A stretch of DNA of 35,450 nt from an uncultured bacterium (GCA_903837075.1 CAILTI010000024.1:1-35450), one strand, 5' to 3'. Shown: positions 17,838 through 26,350, numbered from the stretch's first letter. Translations and numbers: made by a program. Notes: generated from the sequence alone by a model not told the origin.

Positions 17838-18578
17838 TTATAACTCTAGCAAAAGCTTCTCTGTGCCGAGTTCTAGATCTACCACTCCCCTGTGACCATT
17901 ATGATACAAAGTGACGATCCTAGTCAGTAGTTTTCCGAGCGCAGCACCTTCGTAGTTGGTCGCATATTTTTTGGATTTACTAAAGACAAATGGACTGAGA
18001 CCAGTGTCTGTAGAACTTTTACCTCCTGCCGCTACGACCATAGACTTCACTTGCCAGAACAAGGTGCCGAGAATACTTTCCGACTCGATCCCCTGGTCAA
18101 CAGCTTGCCTATAGATCATCCAGGACTTTGCCCTATCACGACTCCCGACGGCATCAGCTAGAGAAAATATGTTGAATTCCCCTTTTGCACCAGCTCCACC
18201 GCCGAATGACCTTGCAACAACGGGCAGATCTGTCACCACAACCTTTTCCGCGGACTTTTCTATCGCCTTTCTTGATTCGACATTGGACTTGCCCTCCAAC
18301 ATAACGAAAATATTGCTTGATTCGGCCATGGCTGGGAGGAATTCATCTATTCCTTCCTTGGCTTCGGCATTTTCGGTCACACGATCTAGAAAGACGATGT
18401 ACTTATTGGAAAATAGCCCTTGCCCACCGAGGTGCTCTTCTATAACTGGAGTTCGCCAACTATCACCATTGATCGGCACATATGACGCATCAGGTTTTTT
18501 GGCACGCAGAGAGTCGATAAGCTTGTGGGCTTTCTCATGTGATCTCGCTACATCTGTTCCGTAGAATACATAAAGCAT
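17838..18578 (-). CDS. holA: DNA polymerase III subunit delta
   Basis: MLYVFYGTDVARSHEKAHKLIDSL...HLGGQGLFSNKYIVFLDRVTE...FNIFSLADAVGSRDRAKSW; HolA-like layout, divergent. Confidence 0.7.
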   Translation of the reverse strand: MLYVFYGTDVARSHEKAHKLIDSLRAKKPDASYVPINGDSWRTPVIEEHLGGQGLFSNKYIVFLDRVTENAEAKEGIDEFLPAMAESSNIFVMLEGKSNVESRKAIEKSAEKVVVTDLPVVARSFGGGAGAKGEFNIFSLADAVGSRDRAKSWMIYRQAVDQGIESESILGTLFWQVKSMVVAAGGKSSTDTGLSPFVFSKSKKYATNYEGAALGKLLTRIVTLYHNGHRGVVDLELGTEKLLLEL

Positions 18579-18632
18579 ATTGTATATTGATTATCGAAAA
18601 TTGAACATTCATTGGTTATTGAACATTGGTCA

Positions 18633-21125
18633 TTACTTTAACTCTCCCCAATTCTTTCCCACAGACGTCTCGGCACTGAGAACAACTCCGTAAGTTTCCT
18701 TTGGATCGATCACTGACTCCATGATCTTCTCTATTTCCGGTGCAACCACGGCCGCCACACTTCCCCTCATCTCGTAAACGAGCTCATCGTGCACCTGTAA
18801 TAGCAAGAAGACGTCATTTTGTAAATGATTTTTCCTTATATAGGCATCTATCTTGATCATCGCGAGCTTGATCACGTCAGCCTCGGTACCCTGGATAGGT
18901 GCATTGATCGCCATACGTTCCGCCCCTGCCCGAATATATGGTATATGGGACTTGATGCCTTCGAAATATCTACGTCGCCCGAAAAATGTTTCCGTGTAGC
19001 CCTTTCTAGCCGTCTCCGACTTTACCTTGTCTAAATATGCCGCCAACCCAGAGAAAGTCGCGAAGTATTGATTCAGATAATTTTGAGCTTCTTCACGAGT
19101 CGAACCTAGGTTCTGTTTCAGTGCCAGTACACCCATACCGTACATGATACCGAAATTTATCACCTTGGCCTGACGACGCATGTCGCTAGTGACTTGGTCT
19201 TGCGGAACCTTGAAGACGAATGCTGCGACTGAAGAGTGGACATCCTCGCCTCTCTGGAAAATACCGATCAATTTCTCATCATTCGAAAGGAAGGCGGCGA
19301 TGCGGAGTTCCATCTGAGAATAGTCGAAGGCACCCAGAACGAATCCCTGGTCTGCGATGAATGCGTCACGAACCTTCTTTCCGTGTTCTGTTTTTATGGG
19401 AATGTTCTGCAAGTTGGGGTCCTGTGAAGCCATCCTACCCGTCGTCGTTCCTGCAGAGATAAAATTGGCATGCAGTCTGTCGTCTCCGTCCAGAAGAGGC
19501 GGGATGGCATCTATGTATGTTGAGAGCAATTTCTGGAGTTCCCTATATTCAAATATATTTGGAACGATCGGATGCAGATCTCGCAATTTCTCCAATTCTG
19601 ATTCTCGTGTCGATCTGGCACCTCCGGCTGTTTTCTTCATATTCTTGGCCGCCAAACCGAGCTTGTCGAATAGTATTTCGCCCAACTGTTTCGGAGAATT
19701 CACGTTAAATTCCGTCCCTGCGGCCTTCCATATTTTTTCCTCGAGAGCAGAGAGTGTGGTGTGATATTCCTTCGAAAGTCTCTGCAGAATCATTCTGTCT
19801 ATCTTCACTCCCCTTTCCTTCATCTTGTGACAGATCGGAATGAGTGGCATCTCGATCTCCTCATATAGTTTCCTCAAGCCTTTTTCATCTAGTTCGGCAA
19901 ATATCTTCGCTTTTGCCGCTGCAAAATCATTCTCGCCCGTATAGTTCTTCATGTCTTCCAGTTTCGGATTGGTTATGTCGGAATTCACGATCCATAGGGC
20001 GACAGCGGTCTTTTCCAGTTCGTCTGTTGGAATGTCGCTAAAAAGTAATGATTGATTCGTGTCTTCAGCGTGGTCTACAGACTTCTTACCACCCGCTTGG
20101 GGGGAGAGTTTCTCTCCGATTCCCCCTTGCGGGGTTTGAGGAGAGGAACTACTCCCCCCAAAAGGGTGGGTCACAGAACCTGAAACAACCTTCTCCAGTC
20201 GCTGAGTGAGCGTCCTGAACTCTAGTTCTGTCCATAGCGCATTGGCTTTCTTCACATCCAGACCTTCCTTGAAGGTTTTGTCAGGAAGAACGAACTTGAT
20301 CGGTGCATCATGACGTATCGTGGCTAACATCTTGCTGAATTCCGCTTCTTCTCTGTTATCTTTCAATAACTGGATGATCCTCGGCGTTATACCCGCCTTC
20401 TCGAATACTTCCTCGTGGCCTGCCTCGAGTTCCTTGAACATATTCTCGATCGTCCCGAATGTCGTTATGAGTATGGTAGCCGTCTTCTCGCCAACACCTT
20501 TTACACCAACGATATTGTCTGATGGATCACCACGCAAACCTTTGTAATCTGGAATAAGTTCTGGTCCAAAGCCGAATCTGTCTCTAACTGCCTTTTCATC
20601 GTAGATAATGGTGTCCTTTATTCCCTTTTTCAATGTATATACTCTAACCTCTTCACCTTTCACTAATTGTAATGTGTCCATGTCACCAGAGGCGATGATG
20701 ATCTCCAAGGGTATAGGGTTTAGGGTATTGGGTTTATTGATAACTTGCTCCACTATCGTCCCCAACATATCATCCGCCTCGAAGCCCTCCTTCTCATATA
20801 TCGGTATACCCAATGCCTGATATACGTCATACGACCTCTTGATCTGGGCAATGAGGTCATCTTCGGCTTTCTGTCTGCCAGCTTTGTAGTCCTTGTATGC
20901 TTCGTGACGGTATGTCGGCGCGGCCATGTCGTAACAAGCGACCACGTAGTCAGGTTTCAATTCTTCGATGATCTTGATCAGCATCGTGGAAAGGCCATAC
21001 AGAGCCCCCGTCGGCTCCCCCTTGGCGGTGGCAAAATCAGGCAATGCGTGGTACGCACGGTGCAAAATAGCATGAGAATCTAGGAGTACTAGGCGCTTCT
21101 TTGGTTGATTTACGGATTTGGACAT
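18633..21125 (-). CDS. polA: DNA polymerase I
   Basis: 5' nuclease: LVLLDSHAILHRAYHALPDF...GDPSDNIVGVKGVGEKTA; polymerase: TTGRMASQDPNLQNIPI, DYSQMELRIAAFLS, RRQAKVINFGIMYGMG, LLLQVHDELVYE. Confidence 0.97.
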   Translation of the reverse strand: MSKSVNQPKKRLVLLDSHAILHRAYHALPDFATAKGEPTGALYGLSTMLIKIIEELKPDYVVACYDMAAPTYRHEAYKDYKAGRQKAEDDLIAQIKRSYDVYQALGIPIYEKEGFEADDMLGTIVEQVINKPNTLNPIPLEIIIASGDMDTLQLVKGEEVRVYTLKKGIKDTIIYDEKAVRDRFGFGPELIPDYKGLRGDPSDNIVGVKGVGEKTATILITTFGTIENMFKELEAGHEEVFEKAGITPRIIQLLKDNREEAEFSKMLATIRHDAPIKFVLPDKTFKEGLDVKKANALWTELEFRTLTQRLEKVVSGSVTHPFGGSSSSPQTPQGGIGEKLSPQAGGKKSVDHAEDTNQSLLFSDIPTDELEKTAVALWIVNSDITNPKLEDMKNYTGENDFAAAKAKIFAELDEKGLRKLYEEIEMPLIPICHKMKERGVKIDRMILQRLSKEYHTTLSALEEKIWKAAGTEFNVNSPKQLGEILFDKLGLAAKNMKKTAGGARSTRESELEKLRDLHPIVPNIFEYRELQKLLSTYIDAIPPLLDGDDRLHANFISAGTTTGRMASQDPNLQNIPIKTEHGKKVRDAFIADQGFVLGAFDYSQMELRIAAFLSNDEKLIGIFQRGEDVHSSVAAFVFKVPQDQVTSDMRRQAKVINFGIMYGMGVLALKQNLGSTREEAQNYLNQYFATFSGLAAYLDKVKSETARKGYTETFFGRRRYFEGIKSHIPYIRAGAERMAINAPIQGTEADVIKLAMIKIDAYIRKNHLQNDVFLLLQVHDELVYEMRGSVAAVVAPEIEKIMESVIDPKETYGVVLSAETSVGKNWGELK
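20089..20169. repeat. 81-bp palindromic element inside polA, in frame
   Basis: Minus strand CCACCCTTTTGGGGGGAGTAGTTCCTCTCC...GGAGAGAAACTCTCCCCCCAAGCGGGTGG; encodes part of THPFGGSSSSPQTPQGGIGEKLSPQAGGKK. Confidence 0.85.
20709..20736 (+). repeat. Four degenerate GGGTNTN heptamers inside polA
   Basis: GGGTATA GGGTTTA GGGTATT GGGTTTA. Confidence 0.85.
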
Positions 21126-21230
21126 ATAGCTATTGTACCACTAAGATGTATGTGTCGTAAGAAAATACCAATTCTTATCCACATTTAATATTGCATCTGC
21201 AATTCAGATTGATGCTATAATATTGTTGAA

Positions 21231-21593
21231 ATGGCGAAAAATCTTCTCAACACACCAGTTCTCCTCGGCACACCACTCGGTCATGAAGAGCACAAGCAGA
21301 TGAAAGTGCTTCTCTTTATCCTGGCGATCGTGCTTATGATGGCTGCGACTGTGTTATATTCACAATCAATAACACCGACGAATTATGTATCCCCTATCAT
21401 GACACAACGACCAGTTGTGGACCAGAAGACTATGATGCGTAATCAGGCAATTGCAGCGCTCAGGGGATTAGAACCAGCAACCCCAGAACAGATAAAGAGT
21501 GCTGTCGGCCAATTATCAAACGTGAAACCCATGACAGAAGCGGTGAGAGCAAGCGCCCTCAAAGAAGCAATCAGTCAATTAAAAGCAAAATAA
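21231..21593 (+). CDS. Small membrane-anchored hypothetical protein
   Basis: 120 aa with one hydrophobic segment (MKVLLFILAIVLMMAATVLY); start may be internal. Confidence 0.6.
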   Translation: MAKNLLNTPVLLGTPLGHEEHKQMKVLLFILAIVLMMAATVLYSQSITPTNYVSPIMTQRPVVDQKTMMRNQAIAALRGLEPATPEQIKSAVGQLSNVKPMTEAVRASALKEAISQLKAK

Positions 21594-21617
21594 CATTTAT
21601 CAACTATCTTACAAATC

Positions 21618-22220
21618 ATGAAAAAATATCCTTTTGTATCAAAAATAGCAACGATAACTGGTCTAGCTCTCGGCGCATTCGCTCTGTCGGCTCTAGCAAC
21701 GGGTACTTGGACAGCACCATCAGCAGCGGCACCAAATGGAAACGTTGATGCTCCGATCAATGTTGGTGGTGGTACTGCATTAAACATATACTCTCAAACG
21801 AAAACTGGTTTCCTGACTCTAGCAAACTTCATATTCAATCCAACCTTAGCTCCTGGAAGTGTCACAGCTGGCTCTGTTCTTACTGCCAAAGACACCTCTG
21901 GAACAGTGGGGTGGGCCGCCCCTTCAAGTGGTGGAAGTTTTACGGGTGTAACTTGCACAGGAAGCAAGGTTTTGAAAGGAATCAATGCTAATGGCACACC
22001 GATATGTGTTGATCTAAATTTTAAGCTTTACCAATATAGTGGTGTCGGTGACAACAGAAATAAACTAATCGGTGTCCATACATACTGTGCCTTAAAATCT
22101 TCTGACAGGGGTTCTAATACTTGGCTTTATGGTGATAACAACGGAACAGATTGGACACTAGCAACAGAGCGCTCTACCGATAATCAATGGGCTATATGTA
22201 TGGATGTAACTTGGCAATAA
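21618..22220 (+). CDS. Secreted/surface hypothetical protein
   Basis: Signal-like MKKYPFVSKIATITGLALGAFALSALATGTWTAPSAAAPNGNVDAPINVGGG; followed by a terminator. Confidence 0.7.
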   Translation: MKKYPFVSKIATITGLALGAFALSALATGTWTAPSAAAPNGNVDAPINVGGGTALNIYSQTKTGFLTLANFIFNPTLAPGSVTAGSVLTAKDTSGTVGWAAPSSGGSFTGVTCTGSKVLKGINANGTPICVDLNFKLYQYSGVGDNRNKLIGVHTYCALKSSDRGSNTWLYGDNNGTDWTLATERSTDNQWAICMDVTWQ

Positions 22221-22240
22221 TAAATTGTTCAGCTTATAAC

Positions 22241-22265
22241 AAAAAAGGGCCTCATGGCCCTTTTT
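22241..22265 (+). terminator. Rho-independent terminator, symmetric so possibly bidirectional
   Basis: AAAAAGGGCC-TCAT-GGCCCTTTTT. Confidence 0.85.
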
Positions 22266-22316
22266 ATGTTCTCAAAATATTATTTGCTTATCTTTTCTCT
22301 TCATGCCTCTTCTATT

Positions 22317-22379
22317 CACTAATCACTAATCACTAATCACTAATCACTAATCACTAATCCCTCGTCCCTAGTCCCTTAT
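22317..22379 (+). repeat. Heptamer tandem array: 6 x CACTAAT plus 3 degenerate units
   Basis: (CACTAAT)6 at 22317-22358 then CCCTCGT CCCTAGT CCCTTAT. Confidence 0.95.
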
Positions 22380-22443
22380 TCTGTACTCCCCCTCCACCAC
22401 TTCGAACTTCAGTTTCTCGTGATCTGGCAGTACTTTGTCCAAA
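22378..22443 (-). pseudogene. Remnant/duplicate of tsaE 3' end
   Basis: Minus frame ...LDKVLPDHEKLKFEVVEGEYRIRD*, about 62/66 nt identical to 23761-23826 inside tsaE. Confidence 0.85.
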
Positions 22444-22458
22444 TCCATTTTGGAGTTA

Positions 22459-23652
22459 CTACACAATACTTCCTCCCCATAGATAATCAGAAAAATTTGG
22501 TGTCTGGTACCTTCCGACTAGTTTAGATGATTCGACTGAGGCTTTCTTTGATAGATCTCTAAGTGTCTTTGCGTCTGATTCGATGGGTGTCTCCTTTGTC
22601 TCCAGAGCAAGTTTCTCATTGACGATAAAATCTATCTCTCTACCGTTCTTTAGAGAGAAGTACTGTATCTTTCCCTTGTGTCGAAGCTGATTGAATACAG
22701 CATTCTCAAATTTTGCACCACTATCAATAGTGTTCAGTATTCCTGCTAGTCCACTATCGGAAAAATACACCTTCTGAGCCTTCACTATCTCCCTATCTTG
22801 GTTCTCAGTAAAGACTGGGACTAGAGAAATGAGATACGTTCGCTCAAACAAGTAAATGTAATTCTGAACAGTTGGACGAGATAGTCCCGTCAGTCGAGAT
22901 ATCTTTGAATAGTCAAGTTTGCTTCCTATTCTACCAGTTAGCATCTTGGCTATACTTATGATGGCCGAACTATCCCTAAAATCCGCAATACTTTTTATAT
23001 CGATATTTATATAGGAACTGATTATGTCGTCGAGTATACTTCTCTTCTCTTCAGCAGACTGTGCAAGGACTACTTTCGGAAAACCTCCAAATTCGATATA
23101 TTCCTCATAATACGCCTTCAGTCTATCGTACTCAGATACGTTGAACGATCCAGGTTTATCTAGATTTTCTAAAGGTATATAAGTGACGTTCTTGAATGTC
23201 AGAAACTCTCCAAAATCTAGAGGATAGAGCTCAAAAAGTCTCTTCCTTCCAGAAAGGGACTCCGTAAACAGATTCTTCAAATAGTAAGAGCTGGAGCCGG
23301 TAAGAATAAACTTAATATTGTAATGATCATGGAGATATTTGATCACACTAGCAATATTTGGTGTTGTCTGAATTTCATCTATCGCTACATACATTCTCTC
23401 TTTTTGTGTCATACCACGTTGTTCCAGATTTATGATGATATTGTCATAGTTCTTATCTGCGAATATCTCTTGGTTACTGATCTTCTCGAGATCTAAAAAG
23501 ATCTTGTTGCTAGACTCGATTTCCGAAAGTAGGTGCTCCACGAGAGTAGTCTTACCAGTTCGTCGCATACCAGTTAATACCGTGACATCATCACTCTTCA
23601 AATGTTCCTTGATGTCCGAATATATTTTCCTTTGGAAATATGTCTTATTCAT
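22459..23652 (-). CDS. AAA ATPase, DUF4143-type ATP-binding protein
   Basis: VTVLTGMRRTGKTTLVEHLLSEI...MYVAIDEIQ...KFILTGSSSYYLKNLFTESLSGRKRLFELYPLDFGEF; C-terminal ENAVFNQLRHKGKIQYFSLKNGREIDFIV. Confidence 0.9.
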   Translation of the reverse strand: MNKTYFQRKIYSDIKEHLKSDDVTVLTGMRRTGKTTLVEHLLSEIESSNKIFLDLEKISNQEIFADKNYDNIIINLEQRGMTQKERMYVAIDEIQTTPNIASVIKYLHDHYNIKFILTGSSSYYLKNLFTESLSGRKRLFELYPLDFGEFLTFKNVTYIPLENLDKPGSFNVSEYDRLKAYYEEYIEFGGFPKVVLAQSAEEKRSILDDIISSYINIDIKSIADFRDSSAIISIAKMLTGRIGSKLDYSKISRLTGLSRPTVQNYIYLFERTYLISLVPVFTENQDREIVKAQKVYFSDSGLAGILNTIDSGAKFENAVFNQLRHKGKIQYFSLKNGREIDFIVNEKLALETKETPIESDAKTLRDLSKKASVESSKLVGRYQTPNFSDYLWGGSIV

Positions 23653-23744
23653 ACTAGTAGTTTACACAAATCATGACTATTTGTAAAGTGCCATATTACA
23701 TGTAGTAATCCATTCTGCATATATGTGGCCAAAATAAGCCATTC

Positions 23745-24227
23745 CTACTCAATTGTCGTCATTCTATACTCCCCCTCCACCACTTCGAACTTCATCTTCA
23801 CGTGATCTGGCAGTACTTTGTCCAATTCTACATTCTCTGGCCACTCGATCATGATGAGGTTACTGGCATCAGCGACCAATTGGTCGAAATTTAGCACCTC
23901 CAACTCCTCTCTGCGTTCCAATCTATACGCATCGATGTGGACGAGACGTTTCCAGGGGCAAGCAGAATTGGAAATGGAGAATTGAGAATCTTGATCTAAC
24001 TCATATATCTTCATAATGACGAAAGTTGGGCTAGTCACTTCCTCCTTCACACCGAGTAGCTTGGCGACGATCTTCACAAAAGCGGTCTTCCCCGCCCCGA
24101 GATGGCCAGACATACCGACGACTATGGCGCCACTACTCTCCCCAAAAGGGCGAGCCGCTAACGATTGTAACCACCCAGTGGCGAGCTCTCGCGTTTCTTC
24201 CAACGAATGAGATCTGAAAATTTTCAT
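23745..24227 (-). CDS. tsaE: tRNA threonylcarbamoyladenosine biosynthesis protein TsaE
   Basis: MSGHLGAGKTAFVKIVAKLLGVKEEVTSPTFVIMKIYEL...LVHIDAYRLERREELEVLNFDQL...IMIEWPENV. Confidence 0.93.
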   Translation of the reverse strand: MKIFRSHSLEETRELATGWLQSLAARPFGESSGAIVVGMSGHLGAGKTAFVKIVAKLLGVKEEVTSPTFVIMKIYELDQDSQFSISNSACPWKRLVHIDAYRLERREELEVLNFDQLVADASNLIMIEWPENVELDKVLPDHVKMKFEVVEGEYRMTTIE

Positions 24228-24261
24228 GTGGTAACTATATCAGACGTGATATAATGTTTCC

Positions 24262-25935
24262 ATGACACTCATATTCGACGAAGACAAACAAAATAGAAAG
24301 ATGACAGACCTCCTCCACAAGGAAGAGGAAGATCTCGTTCAGATCCTTAGTGGAAAGTACGCCGTCGAATACGTGAACCTGATGGTAACCCCTGTGAGTC
24401 CAGATGCCCTAAGACTAGTCGATGAGAACACTGCACGCGCAGCACTGGTGGCCGCATATACATTGGTGGACAAGAAGATCAAAGTTGCCGCTAGGAATCC
24501 GCAGGACGAGAAGGTAGTCGCTGTATTGGAAACACTAACAACCAAAGGTTACGTACCAGAACTATATATTTGTTCGACACAGAGCCTAGAGAAAGCGTGG
24601 AAAACATACAAGGACATGTCATTCGCCTATGAGAGCAAGGCTGGATCATTGGAGATATCTAGTGACGAGATCACCGCTATCATCGACCAAGCAAAAAGTT
24701 TACCAACGATCATTTCCATACTGGAAAGTACCATGTCGGCCAAAAAAAGCTACCGAGTTTCTAGGATACTAGAAACGGCAGTTGCTGGCGCATTGGCTAT
24801 AGACGCATCAGATATACACTTCGAACCAGAAGAATTGTACGTTCAGCTCAGATATCGCCTAGATGGAGTGCTCCAGGAACTCATCCACTTCGACAACGAA
24901 ACTTACGCTCTGCTCCTCTCTCGCATCAAACTCATTTCTGGGATGAAACTGAATATCAAGAAAGATTCCCAAGACGGCAGATTCAGTATACGACTCCCTA
25001 TCGGTGAAGTAGAAGTCCGTGTCTCCATATTGCCCGGCGCATACAACGAGTCCGTCGTCATGCGTATACTCAACCCAAAGTCCATCGACGTTCCACTGGA
25101 GTCTCTAGGCATACATGAGAAGCTACTCGGTATCCTACTCAAGGAGATGGATCGTCCAGATGGCATGATCCTAACAACCGGCCCGACAGGCTCAGGAAAA
25201 ACGACGACTCTGTATGCTTTCCTAAAGAAAATACACAACCCACAGGTAAAGATCATCACGATCGAAGACCCTATCGAATACCACCTACCAGGAATAGTTC
25301 AGACCCAGGTCAATACCAAAGGCTATAACTTCCTCGAAGGGCTCCGTGCCGCAGTACGACAGGATCCAGACATCATCATGGTCGGTGAAATACGAGACAA
25401 CGAGACGGCCGATATCGCCATCAACTCTGCGTTGACGGGACACCTAGTCTTCTCTACCCTACACACCAATGACGCCGCAGGAACATTCCCACGCCTGATC
25501 GACCTCGGAGTAAACTCGAAAGTTATCACTTCGGCATTGCGCGTAGCGATGGCACAGAGACTAACGCGTAAATTATGTGAGTTCTGCAAGAAAGAAACCC
25601 CCGTCGAAGGAGATGTGCAGAAAGAGATAGAAACAGTGATCAATACTATCGAAGACAAAACTCTCGTTCCGACAGAACGCTCCAAGATGTGGGTCGCTGT
25701 AGGTTGTGAGAAATGTAACAAAACTGGCTATAAAGGCCGAATAGGTATCTATGAAGCTGTATTGACTGACGAAAAAGTAGAGAATGCCGTGGAGAGCAAC
25801 CCGAGTGAACGTGAGATATGGGCCGCCGCCAAAGGTCAGGGAATCTTGACGATGAAACAAGATGGTGTGCTGAAAATATTGAAAGGTATCACTTCCCTCT
25901 CAGAACTTGAGAGAGTTATCGCCATAGAAGACTAG
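24262..25935 (+). CDS. Type IV pilus/type II secretion assembly ATPase (PilB/GspE family)
   Basis: ASDIHFEPEE, GPTGSGKTTTLYAFL, ITIEDPIEYHLPGIVQTQVN, RQDPDIIMVGEIRDNETADIAI, zinc motif CEFC...CEKCNKTGYKGRIGIYE. Confidence 0.95.
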   Translation: MTLIFDEDKQNRKMTDLLHKEEEDLVQILSGKYAVEYVNLMVTPVSPDALRLVDENTARAALVAAYTLVDKKIKVAARNPQDEKVVAVLETLTTKGYVPELYICSTQSLEKAWKTYKDMSFAYESKAGSLEISSDEITAIIDQAKSLPTIISILESTMSAKKSYRVSRILETAVAGALAIDASDIHFEPEELYVQLRYRLDGVLQELIHFDNETYALLLSRIKLISGMKLNIKKDSQDGRFSIRLPIGEVEVRVSILPGAYNESVVMRILNPKSIDVPLESLGIHEKLLGILLKEMDRPDGMILTTGPTGSGKTTTLYAFLKKIHNPQVKIITIEDPIEYHLPGIVQTQVNTKGYNFLEGLRAAVRQDPDIIMVGEIRDNETADIAINSALTGHLVFSTLHTNDAAGTFPRLIDLGVNSKVITSALRVAMAQRLTRKLCEFCKKETPVEGDVQKEIETVINTIEDKTLVPTERSKMWVAVGCEKCNKTGYKGRIGIYEAVLTDEKVENAVESNPSEREIWAAAKGQGILTMKQDGVLKILKGITSLSELERVIAIED

Positions 25936-26103
25936 AGATACGGGGTATCGTTTGAGAAAACTGCGATATTTTGTCAGAAGTTTTTTTGTAAATCGAAAAT
26001 CATATCCCCGATCTCGTCAAACTGTGGATAACTAGTTTGCTTTTATAACACTCGAAAGAGTAGTATGACTTTAGTAGCAGAACAAAAGGGATTTCAAACG
26101 CAT

Positions 26104-26248
26104 GAATCTCTAAGCAAAATCTCGTCGCGTGATGCGATAAGCGAGGTATAGTCCCGAGGATGATTACAGTATACTAGCGACAAGCGCTAGCGACCAGAAC
26201 GTCCTTAGAACCATACCCAAACCTGGGAAGGCCATTGCTTAGAGATTC
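26104..26248. ncRNA. Candidate structured ncRNA, family unknown, strand unresolved
   Basis: Perfect 14-bp closing stem GAATCTCTAAGCAA/TTGCTTAGAGATTC enclosing nested hairpins (ATCTCG..CGAGGT with TCGC/GCGA; CTAGCG-ACAAG-CGCTAG; AGGATG/CGTCCT) in an intergenic gap of about 500 bp with no credible ORF. Confidence 0.6.
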
Positions 26249-26268
26249 CTGTGTTCGAATACGATCAG

Positions 26269-26350
26269 ATTTGAGAAATAAGATTTAAGATTTAAGAAGA
26301 AACACAAATAGTCTATGTCCATTCTTAAATCCAAAATCTAATTCACAAAT
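26269..26350. repeat. Imperfect AT-rich inverted repeat
   Basis: ATTTGAGAAATAAGATTTAAGATTTAAGAA ... TTCTTAAATCCAAAATCTAATTCACAAAT. Confidence 0.7.

Noticed and set aside
22317-22379. CRISPR array
   Set aside because: Heptamer tandem repeat with no spacers and no cas genes.
26140-26160. GAGGTATAGTCCC resembling the P7 3' strand of a group I intron
   Set aside because: No matching GACTA-type partner at proper spacing and no interrupted gene or tRNA exons on either side.
26104-26248. tmRNA, RNase P RNA, SRP RNA or retron identity for the structured segment
   Set aside because: No tag-peptide/CCA end, no GAGGAAAGTCC-type core, no SRP GGAA/AGCA tetraloop context, and no adjacent reverse transcriptase.
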